Source of the DNA: Hymenobacter crusticola
GTDB taxonomy: Bacteria > Bacteroidota > Bacteroidia > Cytophagales > Hymenobacteraceae
Reading direction: 5' to 3'
NCBI RefSeq assembly: GCF_002154225.1
Contig: NZ_MTSE01000032.1
Location: 1 to 38,662, forward strand
DNA: 38,662 bases
Positions 25,440 to 33,915 of this stretch are shown one piece after another. The position numbers and the translations under genes were made by a program. Every line of letters starts with the position of its first letter. Positions within the stretch are counted from its first letter, which is position 1. The notes under the pieces were generated by a model. It was given only the letters and a program-made list of their open reading frames with translations, made no database searches and was not told where the DNA came from.

Positions 25440-26111
25440 AACAGAAGCAAGAATAAGAGTGGTAAGGGACTAAACATGACCGCCTTTCACCAGCACATCG
25501 CTTCTCCGCAGAGGCCTTATAAACGTACTGCTATTTACTACAACCTACAGTAAATTAATACTTTAATTATATAATACTTGTTGAAGCTAATTTATCTATG
25601 TTTGAGAAGAGCACGAGCATGATAATACTATGACAATGCTCCGACCTTCTCGTCAGGGCGGGGAGGTAGCATACGCAGGCGCTAACGCATAACGTATCAC
25701 AAGCACACGTGGCTGTTGCAGAACTCACTACTAGTACAGACGGGCCATCACTTCTGCAGTGCTTTCGTGCGTTTACGCCTGGTTCGCCGTCCACAATGGA
25801 GCCTAAACGGTGACTTTGCTGAACAGCGTAGCCAAAAGACAGTTTCTAGTTCACTTGAATGCACGTTTTCAGTGGGCGTACGCTGCACCTATTATTGCGC
25901 TACTATGCGCTAGTACTACGTTTGTCGCCTAGCTAGTGGCCTAGTAGATTGATCACTACGTAGGAGAGTTGCAACGCTACGTTGCCCTGCTACTGCTGTA
26001 AAATTTAGGTATAATCCGCAGTGTCATTCTCGTATTGGCCGTAGCACGTTGCGGTTTTCTGGCTCGCACCTTTGAGGCAGCGTACCACGGCGCTCCTTCT
26101 CGGTTCTTTGT
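25440..26111. other. Intergenic region upstream of the propeller gene
   Basis: About 670 bases between the start of the reverse-strand giant gene and the next plus-strand gene. It is AT-rich near 25550-25580, where the giant gene's promoter probably lies, and otherwise unremarkable. I see no supported coding frame in it. Confidence 0.4.
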
Positions 26112-26306
26112 ATGGCATACGATGCACGATTTGGCCCCAATGTCCAAACTCCCACGCAGCGAGCGTGGGCATTAGCGCAGATGCAGGACGTTATTCCTAA
26201 CTTGAAAATCAAGGTCACACCGGCGGACCGACAGCTCTACGCCCGCTACGTAGCCGGCGAACTGAGCTGGACCGACATGCGCCAAGCCATCCACGCACTT
26301 TCGTAA
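26112..26306 (+). CDS. Small hypothetical protein with antitoxin-like C-terminus
   Basis: This 64-aa protein begins MAYDARFGPNVQTPTQRAW and ends with YARYVAGELSWTDMRQAIH. The YVxGE(L/I)S...MRxAI segment resembles the helical end of VbhA-like antitoxins of Fic toxins and similar short regulators, but the match is only by eye and no Fic toxin is nearby. Composition is typical of a coding region, and a strong terminator-like hairpin follows at 26351-26394. It is preceded by a long gap, so it has its own promoter. The function is unknown. Confidence 0.55.
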   Translation: MAYDARFGPNVQTPTQRAWALAQMQDVIPNLKIKVTPADRQLYARYVAGELSWTDMRQAIHALS

Positions 26307-26350
26307 GCCCCACGGGCGGCGTTGCCACAGTTGATCCGATTAGGTTCGGT

Positions 26351-26394
26351 CCCTTCCCTAAAATAGCCGCCCGGCTACTGATTTTAGGGAAGGG
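26351..26394 (+). terminator. Rho-independent terminator-like hairpin
   Basis: CCCTTCCCTAAAAT (26351-26364) pairs perfectly with ATTTTAGGGAAGGG (26381-26394). An inner AGCC/GGCT pair leaves a small bulge. It lies 44 bases after the 64-aa gene and could terminate transcription in either direction. Confidence 0.6.
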
Positions 26395-26482
26395 TTACTG
26401 GCGGCAGATGGGGCCGCTGAGGTCCCTGGTCTGCCTTCTTGCCTAGAGGAAGGCCGGAAGCCGGTTTACCCAAGCTACAGAG

Positions 26483-26512
26483 TTTGGCCTGGTAGTTTAA
26501 AACGTAAATTGC
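26483..26512 (+). promoter_or_regulatory. Possible Bacteroidota promoter
   Basis: TTTG (26483-26486), an 18-base gap and TAAATTGC (26505-26512) resemble the -33/-7 pair. It lies about 150 bases upstream of the membrane protein gene at 26662. The -7 element matches imperfectly. Confidence 0.25.
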
Positions 26513-26661
26513 TGAAAAACATATATTTATTATTCTGCTTGCAAGCAGCATAAGCAAACAACCTCCCACGCGGACCATGTGAGCGCTCCCCCAGCCTCGT
26601 AGGGCCAGCCTCTTTTCACCTAGCGGCCGTCTGACCCGACCGCCCTACTTCCAACGACTAC

Positions 26662-27714
26662 ATGGCTACCATTACGACGACGCAGGACCACGGGGTGGTT
26701 ACTGCCTTTACGGACGCCACGCGTTCTGCTGCTGACACGACGGCGGCGGCCCCCTTTGTTAAACGCATCTCCTGGGGCGCGATCTTAGCGGGCGCTGTGA
26801 TGGCGCTCGTATTGCAGCTCGCCCTCAGCTTGCTGGGCCTGGGCATTGGGCTGGGCACCATTGACCCGCTGGAAGAGCAAAACCCGATGGCGGGTATTGG
26901 CCTCGGGGCCGCCATCTGGTGGATCCTCAGCATGCTAGGCTCGCTCTACCTAGGAGCGACGGTAGCCAGCCGGCTAGCCGGCATGCCCCGGCCCACGGAT
27001 GGCCTGCTGCATGGTCTTTTGACCTGGGCGGTGGTCACGCTGCTGACCTTTTACCTGCTCACCACGGCGGTGGGTCGCATTATCGGCGGGGTAACCGGTG
27101 TAGCAGGCCGGGCATTGAGCGGCGCGGGCCGTGGGTTGGCGGCCGTGGCCCCCGAAGCGGGCCAAGCTATTCAGGGCGAACTCAAAGAGCGCGGCCTGGA
27201 TGTCTCCGACCTTAAGCAGCAGGCCCGCTTACTGCTGCGCCAAACGGGCAAAGCCGAACTGAGTCCCGAGAACCTCGCCAGCCAAGCGAAAGCGGCGGGT
27301 CGCGACGCCCAAGCAGAAGCCCGCCAGAGCGCCACAAATCCACAAGCGGCCGGCGACAACTTCGACGACGTGATTGACCGGCTCACCAGGCGCGCCGATA
27401 ACATCGGGGAGGCCGCCGACCGCGACGCTGCGGTGAACGTAGTCATGCAGCGCACGGGCAAGAGCCGCGCCGACGCCGAACAGGTGATCGACAACTGGAT
27501 CCGCACGGCTAAACAGGCCCAAGCCAAGTTTCGACAAGTCAAGCAGCAAGCCGAAGTCAAGGCACGCCAAACAGGGGATGCCGCGGCGGCAGGGCTCTCG
27601 AAAGCCGCCCTGCTTGCGGCCCTGGGGCTTGGTCTAGGAGCTGCCGCGGCTGCCTTCGGGGGGCGGCGCGCCGTCCCGCAGGACGTAGCCGTTGCCGGTA
27701 TACCCGTTGCCTAG
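26662..27714 (+). CDS. PhnA-like membrane protein, probable stress-associated
   Basis: This 350-aa protein has three N-terminal membrane segments (about 36-63, 78-105, 114-141; the first contains WGAILAGAVMALVLQLALSL) and a short hydrophobic C-terminal helix (about 318-338). Between them is a long soluble, charged helical region (about 165-310) rich in Ala, Gln and Arg, with DNFDDVIDRLTRRADNIGE. The N-terminal pattern W-G-A-(I/V)-L-A-G-A is typical of proteins labelled PhnA-like, often found with general-stress genes; they are not phosphonate enzymes. The gene is followed after 159 bp by a YghA-type dehydrogenase, another stress-associated gene. The role is not established. Confidence 0.75.
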   Translation: MATITTTQDHGVVTAFTDATRSAADTTAAAPFVKRISWGAILAGAVMALVLQLALSLLGLGIGLGTIDPLEEQNPMAGIGLGAAIWWILSMLGSLYLGATVASRLAGMPRPTDGLLHGLLTWAVVTLLTFYLLTTAVGRIIGGVTGVAGRALSGAGRGLAAVAPEAGQAIQGELKERGLDVSDLKQQARLLLRQTGKAELSPENLASQAKAAGRDAQAEARQSATNPQAAGDNFDDVIDRLTRRADNIGEAADRDAAVNVVMQRTGKSRADAEQVIDNWIRTAKQAQAKFRQVKQQAEVKARQTGDAAAAGLSKAALLAALGLGLGAAAAAFGGRRAVPQDVAVAGIPVA

Positions 27715-27873
27715 CGCCACAGCTTGCACGCTGCTTGCCGCTCCAGCAGCGGCGAGAGGCGGCGAATTGGTCTTGCTTGCACCAGCCACCCTGGTCCGAG
27801 TCCTCCTACTTGGCAATCCTACCCCTAACCTACTTACGGGGTGTCATCTACCTAAAAAATCATCTTATTGCGC

Positions 27874-28881
27874 ATGAAAGAAGAATCGAACATCAGCCGC
27901 CGCACCGTCCTCAGTGGCTTAAGCGCCAGTGTAGCCGTTGCCGCCGTGTCTCCCCTCTTCGCCGCTACGGCTGGTTCCTCTCCGGCAGAAGCATTGCCCA
28001 ACAAACTAGTTGACCCGACGACGAAGTATCCGAAGCCGCCGTTCAAAAGCCAATCGCAGCCGTGGCCGGGCCTGACCAGTCAGATGAACCCCCGCCCGGA
28101 TCACGGCGAAACCAGCTACAAGGGCTCGGGGCGCCTGCAAGGCCGCAAAGCCCTGATCACGGGTGGCGACTCCGGCATGGGCCGGGCCGCGGCCATTGCC
28201 TACGCCCGAGAAGGCGCTGATGTCGCCATCAACTACTTGCCCGCCGAGGAGGCAGATGCCCAGGAAGTGATTGCCCTGATCAAAAAGGAAGGGCGCAAAG
28301 CCATTGCCATTCCCGGTGATCTACGCGAGGAAGCATTCTGCAAACGATTGGTAGAGGATGCTGTGCGCCAGCTCGGAGGGCTCGATATTCTGGTCAGCAA
28401 TGCGGCGCGGCAGCAAGCCAACAAGTCGATCCTGGACATCACCAGCGACCAGTTCGACTGGACCATCAAGACGAACATCTACGCCCCGTTCTGGATCATC
28501 AAGGCGGCGCTGCCCCACTTACAGCCCGGCTCGGTAATCATTGGCACCACGTCCGTGCAAGCCACGGACCCGTCGGCGGACCTCTATGATTATGCTCAGA
28601 CGAAAGCCGCTACCACGAGTTACGTGCGGTCGCTAGCGAAGCAGCTAGGTCCCAAGGGCATTCGGGTCAACGGCGTGGCCCCGGGCCCGATTTGGACGCC
28701 CTTGCAAGTGAGTGGCGGTGCGACCCAGGAGAAGCTCAAAGAATTCGGTGGAACAACCCCGCTGGGTCGTCCCGGGCAGCCGGCTGAACTCGCCTCCATT
28801 TACGTGCAGCTCGCCGCTAGTGATGCCAGCTACGCCACGGGGCAAGTCTACGGAGCAGCCGGTGGGGACGGGCAGCCGTAA
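27874..28881 (+). CDS. Tat-exported short-chain dehydrogenase/reductase, YghA-like
   Basis: This 335-aa protein is a classical SDR with a twin-arginine leader (SRRTVLSGLSA, then AVAAVSPLFAATA). The linker has the YghA-type LTSQMNPRPDHGETSY and GSGRLQGRKAL. The Rossmann motif is TGGDSGMGR, the cofactor loop includes NAA(R), and the catalytic triad is Ser in TTSVQA with YAQTK giving Tyr and Lys. It probably reduces aldehydes or ketones with NAD(P)H; the substrate is unknown. I start at ATG 27874 since the upstream in-frame codon at 27868 is TTG. It is about 35 residues longer than E. coli YghA, owing to its leader. The hairpin at 28930-28983 follows the stop. Its neighbours suggest a stress or envelope cluster. 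Confidence 0.9.
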   Translation: MKEESNISRRTVLSGLSASVAVAAVSPLFAATAGSSPAEALPNKLVDPTTKYPKPPFKSQSQPWPGLTSQMNPRPDHGETSYKGSGRLQGRKALITGGDSGMGRAAAIAYAREGADVAINYLPAEEADAQEVIALIKKEGRKAIAIPGDLREEAFCKRLVEDAVRQLGGLDILVSNAARQQANKSILDITSDQFDWTIKTNIYAPFWIIKAALPHLQPGSVIIGTTSVQATDPSADLYDYAQTKAATTSYVRSLAKQLGPKGIRVNGVAPGPIWTPLQVSGGATQEKLKEFGGTTPLGRPGQPAELASIYVQLAASDASYATGQVYGAAGGDGQP

Positions 28882-28929
28882 CGGCACCCCTGCTGCTTGA
28901 TAACGGACAACGAGAAAGAACATCACTCT

Positions 28930-28983
28930 TCGTTTGCAAGGAAAGCTGAGCAGCAGAAGCTGCTCAGCTTTCCTTGCAAACGA
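28930..28983. terminator. Perfect 25-bp hairpin, likely bidirectional terminator
   Basis: A 25-bp stem (28930-28954 and 28959-28983) closes on the loop AGAA. The core AAAGCTGAGCAGC / GCTGCTCAGCTTT is terminator-like, but the stem is much longer than needed and continues with wobble pairs. It lies 48 bases after the SDR gene. Confidence 0.7.
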
Positions 28984-29076
28984 GGGAGTACTGTATTCCA
29001 CCGCAGGCGTACCTAGCCCAACGTAGATACTCTCCCCGCGTAAGTAGAAGAGATTTGATTCTTTTCTTTCGTTGCT

Positions 29077-29490
29077 ATGACCCTCCTGTTGCCGCAAGCC
29101 GAACCAGCGCCTACTCCTCGTCGTCGCCTCGACCTGGTCTCGCCCCGCACGCATGCCCTCCTCGACCGGCTCTGTCTGCCCTTGCTGCTGGGCTGCGCCT
29201 GGTGGGCTAGGCGGCGTAGCCAGCCGGCGGCCGCCATTATCCTGACCCATGCGGTGGGCGAAGGCACGGTGGGCAGTATCACCCGGTTCCCGACGGGCAT
29301 CTGGCCCCTGATCAGCTTCCGGACGCACGTGCGTATTGGGCAGGTGGGCGGCACCACCCTGCTGGCCTTGAGTTACCTGCTGCCGTCCCAGCCACGCGCG
29401 GCGCGCAACCTGGCCATCTTCTGGGGCCTCGTACCCCTGGTGCTAACGAGCCTCAGCGACACATCTGGCCAGTCCGACAAAGCAGCCTAG
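29077..29490 (+). CDS. Small membrane protein of unknown function
   Basis: This 137-aa protein has hydrophobic segments at about 30-46, 53-72 and 90-128 (LLALSYLL, LAIFWGLVPLVL), with an Arg-rich N-terminus (PRRRLD) and HALLDRLCLPLLLG. The pattern of SPRTHALLDR.. followed by membrane helices is seen in small SPW/DUF-type membrane proteins of unknown role. No catalytic motif is visible. It stands between the terminator after the SDR gene and a Crp-type regulator, on the same strand, and may be part of a stress or envelope group. Confidence 0.65.
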   Translation: MTLLLPQAEPAPTPRRRLDLVSPRTHALLDRLCLPLLLGCAWWARRRSQPAAAIILTHAVGEGTVGSITRFPTGIWPLISFRTHVRIGQVGGTTLLALSYLLPSQPRAARNLAIFWGLVPLVLTSLSDTSGQSDKAA

Positions 29491-29718
29491 CGCTACGGTA
29501 ACGAGTGCTCAACGTACTCGAAGGAATCAGCACTCCCGCCTACGCACGTTGCAAAGCTGCTTTTCATGGGAGTTGTTTCAGACAAAGCTCGTTTTTCTGG
29601 ACTACAGCGCAAAGAAGAAGTGTCCGTCTTGGCTTCGGCCTCTTTCGTGGGTAAGTTGCACAGTGGAGGGCTAAGCGCACTGGCGTGGAAGCGTCCTCCG
29701 CCTGTAGCCTGTGGCTCT

Positions 29719-30291
29719 ATGACCCGAGAAAAACTCATTGACTTCCTACAACGCGCGGACTTGATCAACGGACCCCAAGCGACCGAAATCGCGCGCAGTT
29801 TCGCGCCCCTGCAACTTCGTAAAAACGAAGTGCTCCAGCCCTTCGGCCGGGTGAGTGATGCGTATTTTTTCCTCGACCAGGGGCTGCTGCGCGCTTTTGT
29901 GCAGGATGCAGAGGGCAACGAGGTGACTACCCGGTTTTACTCGAGTGGGCACGTGGCCCTGGATGCCTCGTCGTTCTTCAACCGCACCCCTGCCCAGCAG
30001 CAGATCCATGCCCTCACCCCCTGCCAGGGGTGGGTGTTGTCCTATCAGCAGTTGAACACGCTGTTTCATGCCCGACCCGAGTTCCGGGAATTTGGTCGTT
30101 CGGTGCTCGTCGGGGCACTGGCCACCCTGCAGGAGCGGATGCTGGACCAAATCCGGGAAACGGCGCGCACCCGCTATGAGAAGCTGCTGCGCACGAGCCC
30201 AGCTGTGCTGCAGCACGCGCCGCTGAAATACATCGCCTCGTACTTAGGCGTGACGGATTCTTCCTTAAGTCGCCTACGGGGCAACGCTTAA
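29719..30291 (+). CDS. Crp/Fnr-family transcriptional regulator
   Basis: This 190-aa protein, read from ATG 29719, has a cyclic-nucleotide-binding-type barrel (about 20-130: LRKNEVLQPFGRVSDAYFFL, VTTRFYSSGHVALD) and a short C-terminal helix-turn-helix (KYIASYLGVTDSSLSRLR). The frame is open back to 29566, but the added residues match nothing and the family starts with M-T-(R)-x-x-L-I-x-F-L-like sequence. The C-terminus is short, as in many Bacteroidota Crp-like proteins, and there is no Cys cluster for an iron-sulphur centre. A palindrome of FNR geometry (30313-30328) lies 22 bases after the stop, ahead of a membrane protein gene, and is a candidate binding site for this regulator. Confidence 0.88.
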   Translation: MTREKLIDFLQRADLINGPQATEIARSFAPLQLRKNEVLQPFGRVSDAYFFLDQGLLRAFVQDAEGNEVTTRFYSSGHVALDASSFFNRTPAQQQIHALTPCQGWVLSYQQLNTLFHARPEFREFGRSVLVGALATLQERMLDQIRETARTRYEKLLRTSPAVLQHAPLKYIASYLGVTDSSLSRLRGNA

Positions 30292-30312
30292 CCCGTAATC
30301 TGCTGCTTCTTT

Positions 30313-30328
30313 CTTGTCATTTGACAAG
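30313..30328. promoter_or_regulatory. Crp/Fnr-type palindrome upstream of a membrane protein gene
   Basis: CTTGTCATTTGACAAG is a perfect palindrome and contains TTGTC-N4-GACAA, the 5-4-5 geometry of Crp/FNR operators with a changed half-site. It lies between a Crp/Fnr gene and the membrane protein gene at 30357. Confidence 0.45.
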
Positions 30329-30356
30329 CAGTACTCTCTGACGGCCTGGTTTCTTT

Positions 30357-31073
30357 GTGGCAGACCAACCGCCCCGCCTCGTGGAAGCTGCCCCCCTTGC
30401 CCTTTCTGCTGGTTTTGTGCTGCTGACCGGCCTGACTGGCTGGCTCTTCTACCGCGCCACCCACCGCTCCCGGCTCACCCTTTCCTTGCTGGTGGCCTGG
30501 CTGAGCCTGCAAGCCGGACTGAGCCTAAACGGGTTTTATGTCGCCACGCCGCAGGCCCTGCCGCCCCGGCTGCTATTGGCGCTGCTACCTCCCCTGCTCC
30601 TGCTGGCCGGCCTGCTGCTCACCGGGCGCGGACGGCGCTATCTGCTGTGCCTGCGTCTGGAGCGGCTCACCCTGCTGCACACCATTCGCCTGCCGGTGGA
30701 GATAGTGCTCTGGGTCCTATCCTACTACCACTTGGTGCCCCAACTCATGACCTTTGAAGGCCGCAATAGGGACCTGTTTTCCGGCCTAAGTGCCCCAGTG
30801 ATCTACTACCTCGTGTTTCGACGGCGAGGACGGTGGCGCCAACTGCTGCTGGGCTGGAACGTGGTCTGCCTGGGGCTCGTGCTCAACATCCTGGTCCAGG
30901 CCCTACTTTCGGTGCCGGGGCCGTTGCAGCGCTTGGCGTTTGAGCAGCCCAATGTGGCGGTGCTGTATTTCCCCTTCGTGTGGTTGCCCAGCTGCCTAGT
31001 GCCGCTGGTACTCCTTTCCCATGTTGCTGCCTTTTACCAACTCGCCGCAAGCAAATCGGGCGTAAATCCATAG
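30357..31073 (+). CDS. Multi-pass membrane protein of unknown function
   Basis: This 238-aa protein begins with GTG at 30357 (MADQPPRL). It has about six membrane segments (near 11-31, 41-56, 72-88, 112-125, 165-185, 203-225) joined by short Arg-rich loops such as TGRGRRYLLCLRL and FRRRGRWRQ. No enzymatic or transporter motif is recognised. It begins 65 bp after the Crp/Fnr regulator, and the intervening palindrome suggests it is under that regulator's control, or co-transcribed with it. The GTG start could be wrong, but no better start lies nearby. Confidence 0.65.
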   Translation: MADQPPRLVEAAPLALSAGFVLLTGLTGWLFYRATHRSRLTLSLLVAWLSLQAGLSLNGFYVATPQALPPRLLLALLPPLLLLAGLLLTGRGRRYLLCLRLERLTLLHTIRLPVEIVLWVLSYYHLVPQLMTFEGRNRDLFSGLSAPVIYYLVFRRRGRWRQLLLGWNVVCLGLVLNILVQALLSVPGPLQRLAFEQPNVAVLYFPFVWLPSCLVPLVLLSHVAAFYQLAASKSGVNP

Positions 31074-31241
31074 CCTCCTTTTGCTGAACAAGTAGGCTTG
31101 TCTCAAAAGCCCCGAGAATCTGCTTTATGGTAGTATATGCGTGGATTCTGCCCTTTGTTGTTCACCCGAACCAGCGTTATTTTGGGTCGAATCGCAAAAA
31201 GAGCCAGCACTGTGTTATCGACTTGTAACTCCCTAATAACG

Positions 31242-31637
31242 ATGCTTCTGCTTCTTTTCGTCGGTGCTCTGTGTCAAACGCCTGACGTTGACCCCGCCAT
31301 CACGGTCCACCTGTCCTGGTACGGCAAGCCACAACCCGTTGATAAAATTGTCTTTACGTCAAGGGAGGAAGTCTTGACCTTGCAGCAGCGCAACGATAGC
31401 GTGTTCATCATCCCGGCGCGCTTGCTCACCAAACGCTTCGCTATTTCATTCTCCTCCCGAAAGCACATCATCACCTTTTTCCATGCCCCCATCCGGTACA
31501 ATCCGGAGTATCTGGTTTGGGATGTAACGGTCGAGAAGAAACTCTTTTCGAAGGAATATGGCTATTTGGCCCACTCTACGACCAAGGAAATTCAAGTCTT
31601 GGATCAAAATACGGGCGGTATCATTACCAACCCGTAA
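31242..31637 (+). CDS. Small exported protein of unknown function
   Basis: From ATG 31242 this is a 131-aa protein beginning MLLLLFVGALCQTP, a likely short signal peptide, possibly with Cys12 as a lipobox-like residue. The mature part is beta-rich (ITVHLSWYGKPQPVDKIVFT, DSVFIIPARLL, EYLVWDVTVEKK). The frame is also open to ATG 31137, which adds 35 basic residues; I cannot tell which start is used. No family is recognised. A terminator-like hairpin follows at 31713-31744. Confidence 0.55.
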   Translation: MLLLLFVGALCQTPDVDPAITVHLSWYGKPQPVDKIVFTSREEVLTLQQRNDSVFIIPARLLTKRFAISFSSRKHIITFFHAPIRYNPEYLVWDVTVEKKLFSKEYGYLAHSTTKEIQVLDQNTGGIITNP

Positions 31638-31712
31638 AGCGCCTGAAAAACGGGCGAATTGCGCAATTAACGTTCACTTAAACGGTGATTTAAATACGTT
31701 GTTATGGCCTTA

Positions 31713-31744
31713 TACAAGCTGCAAAGGGTGGTTTGCAGCTTGTA
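31713..31744. terminator. Convergent bidirectional terminator hairpin
   Basis: TACAAGCTGCAAA (31713-31725) pairs with TTTGCAGCTTGTA (31732-31744) around the loop GGGTGG. It lies between the 3' ends of a plus-strand gene (31637) and a minus-strand gene (31749) and can serve both. Confidence 0.65.
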
Positions 31745-31748
31745 AAAA

Positions 31749-32765
31749 CTACTGTAGCCTCACGGCTTTCATAAATTGTTGTGGCTGGTCGAGGTACACG
31801 GCTAACTGCCGGCCCGTACGCTGCACACCATAGGGGCCGTGCACGGTAACGGGCTGGTGAAAAGTAAGGAGCAAGTTTGGGGGCGTGAACAGGAGCTTCG
31901 TTAGGTTGAGCAGGTCAAGGGCAGGGGTAGGCTGGTCGCGCAAAGGCGTAACCGCCACTAGGTCTGCCACGGGCACCGTGAGCTGCCAGACGAAGCCCAC
32001 CCTTAGGTGCAACGTGTCGGCCGTAAGCAGCACTGGCCGTAACCGGACTGCTTGCCCGTGGGCCAGGAGCATGACGAGTGTGTACCCCTCCAAAAACAAA
32101 AGCCAACCCGCGAGCCTCGTACTCCATAAAGTAGCCAGTAGATGTACCACGGCTGTTTCGACGGCTAGCGCAACCCCTAGCAGGATGGCGAAGGCCGTGA
32201 AGCCCGACTCACGGTGAGTGCTGAAGACCTGGGCCTGCGGTACTACTTCCGGCTTGGCCCACCAGCCGAGTAGCGCGTAGCGCAGCATTTCGACTTCCGC
32301 AACGAGTAAGACACCAGCGGGACCAAGCGTTTGCTGCACTGCTACCTGCGCACAGGGCCAAAAGCGCGGCTGTTGCTGGTACGCTAGCCGATAGCTACGC
32401 ACGAGCCGCCGCCCTTTGGCCAGGAGTAGGAGCAGCGTGACGCCTTCCAAGACCGCCGGTAAGAAGTATAGGGCTTGTAGAGGCGCCTGTTGGGCAGCGA
32501 GTACTAGCCAGTAAGCCAGCGCTAAACAGGCCCCTACTACGCCGACCAAACTGCTAACAGGCAGGTGATAACGCCGCACCACCAGCCAGTAGAAGAGGCC
32601 AGGTATCCCAACAAGCAGGTCGAAGGTAATCGCGTAGGGCAGGACTGGTCGCTGGCTAAAGACCGGAGCGCTGGTAATGGTACGCGCTACACCGATAACC
32701 AATAACAACAGAACGCCAAACCAGATAGCAGGCCGGAAGCGGGTAAGCGAGTACGGAGCAGTCAT
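31749..32765 (-). CDS. Multi-pass membrane protein with C-terminal PH-like domain
   Basis: From ATG 32765 (MTAPYSLTRF) this is a 338-aa protein with about eight membrane segments, including WFGVLLLLVIG, FLPAVLEGVTLLLLLA, FTAFAILLGVALAV and LLFLEGYTLVMLLA. A soluble C-terminal domain (about 255-338) resembles small bacterial PH-like domains (VRLRPVLLTADTLHLRVG, VPVADLVAV, VTVHGPYGVQRTGRQLAVYL). The frame is open further upstream to 32978, but those residues overlap the end of the transposase and are not credible. The role is unknown. The insertion sequence IS110 sits directly upstream and may have separated it from its original neighbours. Confidence 0.7.
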   Translation of the reverse strand: MTAPYSLTRFRPAIWFGVLLLLVIGVARTITSAPVFSQRPVLPYAITFDLLVGIPGLFYWLVVRRYHLPVSSLVGVVGACLALAYWLVLAAQQAPLQALYFLPAVLEGVTLLLLLAKGRRLVRSYRLAYQQQPRFWPCAQVAVQQTLGPAGVLLVAEVEMLRYALLGWWAKPEVVPQAQVFSTHRESGFTAFAILLGVALAVETAVVHLLATLWSTRLAGWLLFLEGYTLVMLLAHGQAVRLRPVLLTADTLHLRVGFVWQLTVPVADLVAVTPLRDQPTPALDLLNLTKLLFTPPNLLLTFHQPVTVHGPYGVQRTGRQLAVYLDQPQQFMKAVRLQ

Positions 32766-32931
32766 AGACGGATAGCAAAGCAGAGGAGGCTCGAAAGCTA
32801 CGCAAGTAGCGGTAGCAATAGCGCAGCAGTGTCGCTCTCTTCCGTAAGTTCTATAGACTTGGACTAGAAATTCCACCTTGCAAACCGCCTTTTTCCAAGA
32901 GTGGGGGTATAAGTCATAATATGAACTATGT

Positions 32932-33915
32932 TCAAAAGCAAGTTTTAGTGCGTAAAATAGGTTGGTAGTCGGGATCATAATCTTGCTCGTAGGTCACCAC
33001 GGCAAAGGCTTGGCGCAGCAGCTTGTTGACTACCGCCATCAGCGCCACTTTCGAGGCTTTACCGGCCGCTTTCAGACGTTGATACAGAAGCTGGCATGGC
33101 TTGTTGTAGCGGATCGCGGCCCACGAAGCAACGTAGAGTAAGGCACGTAGCTGTGGATCGCCGGTCTTGCAGATGCCTTTGGTCACCTGCGTCTTGCCCG
33201 ACTGGTAGACGATCGGGACCACCCCAATATACTTGGCCAAGGCTTTGGCGGAATGAAATTGACGGAAGCCACCGGTGACTTCAATCAGGGCGGTGGCAAT
33301 GGTGGTGGAGATGCCACGAATAGACGTCAGCCGCCGCAACTGCTCGGGAAAATGTTGCTGCGTCCACTGCTCAATTTCGGCCGTCACCTCGGCAATGCTT
33401 TGGTGTACGTACGTCAGCATCTGCTGCAAACTGCTTTGCACCCGCTCATCTTGCACGGGCAGAGGCGAGAAGGAATGCTGCAGGTTGGCTAAAGCTCGCT
33501 GCTGTTTCTTGTACTGACGCAGCAGGGTGCGTTTTTGCTTCAGGCAGAGCAGGGTTTCGCTCTCCATCGTGTACAGCGGTGGCTGTACCAACTGGCCGTA
33601 GCGGGCCAGCAGCACGGCATCGCCCTCATCGGTCTTGGTCACCGAGAGCTGCAACTTGGCAAAATGATGGCTCTGCTTGGGATTGATCACCGATACGGCT
33701 ACTTGCGCCTGGCACAGCAGGTAGGTGAGCAGTACCGAGTAGGAACCCGTGGCTTCGAGCACCACCTGTGGCTGAGCGGGTAAAGCACTGATGAGCTTGC
33801 GAATAGCTTCCGGCGTGTTGCGGAAGTTGCGCAGCTTCCACGAGCCCTCTGAGGTGGGCAAAGCGACCGCCAAGGTGTCTTTGGAGACATCAATACCAAC
33901 GTAGGTTTTCATCAC
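32932..33915 (-). CDS. IS110-family transposase (DEDD recombinase)
   Basis: This 327-aa protein is an IS110-type transposase. The N-terminal RuvC-like DEDD domain shows D9 (VGIDVSKD), E54 (VLEATG), D96 and D99 (TKTDEGDA). The central region is helical, and the C-terminal Tnp domain has the GISTTIATAL hairpin followed by QSGKT with the likely catalytic Ser and KTGDPQLRALLY. Length matches full members of the family, so the gene looks intact. Characterised IS110 elements use a structured RNA from the non-coding end upstream of the transposase to pair with target and donor. A structured stretch of this kind is present at 33916-34130. No terminal inverted repeats are visible, as expected for the family. 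Confidence 0.95.
   Translation of the reverse strand: MMKTYVGIDVSKDTLAVALPTSEGSWKLRNFRNTPEAIRKLISALPAQPQVVLEATGSYSVLLTYLLCQAQVAVSVINPKQSHHFAKLQLSVTKTDEGDAVLLARYGQLVQPPLYTMESETLLCLKQKRTLLRQYKKQQRALANLQHSFSPLPVQDERVQSSLQQMLTYVHQSIAEVTAEIEQWTQQHFPEQLRRLTSIRGISTTIATALIEVTGGFRQFHSAKALAKYIGVVPIVYQSGKTQVTKGICKTGDPQLRALLYVASWAAIRYNKPCQLLYQRLKAAGKASKVALMAVVNKLLRQAFAVVTYEQDYDPDYQPILRTKTCF

Larger units (their letters stand above)
26307..26661. other. Intergenic region with hairpin and possible promoter
   Basis: About 355 bases between the 64-aa gene and the PhnA-like membrane gene. It holds the hairpin at 26351-26394 and a possible promoter at 26483-26512, both annotated separately. I see no coding frame. 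Confidence 0.4.

Noticed and set aside
19231..25473. Many open frames on the plus strand across the giant gene, some over 200 codons
   Set aside because: They are mirror images of the repetitive, GC-rich reverse-strand coding sequence, show repeated low-complexity Ser/Pro/Arg strings, and none has a family motif.
28645..29328. Reverse-strand 227-codon frame
   Set aside because: It spans the end of the SDR gene, a terminator hairpin and the start of another gene on the opposite strand, so it is not credible.
32766..32978. N-terminal extension of the membrane protein gene to 32978
   Set aside because: It would overlap the transposase end and adds a Cys- and Tyr-rich stretch unlike the protein body.
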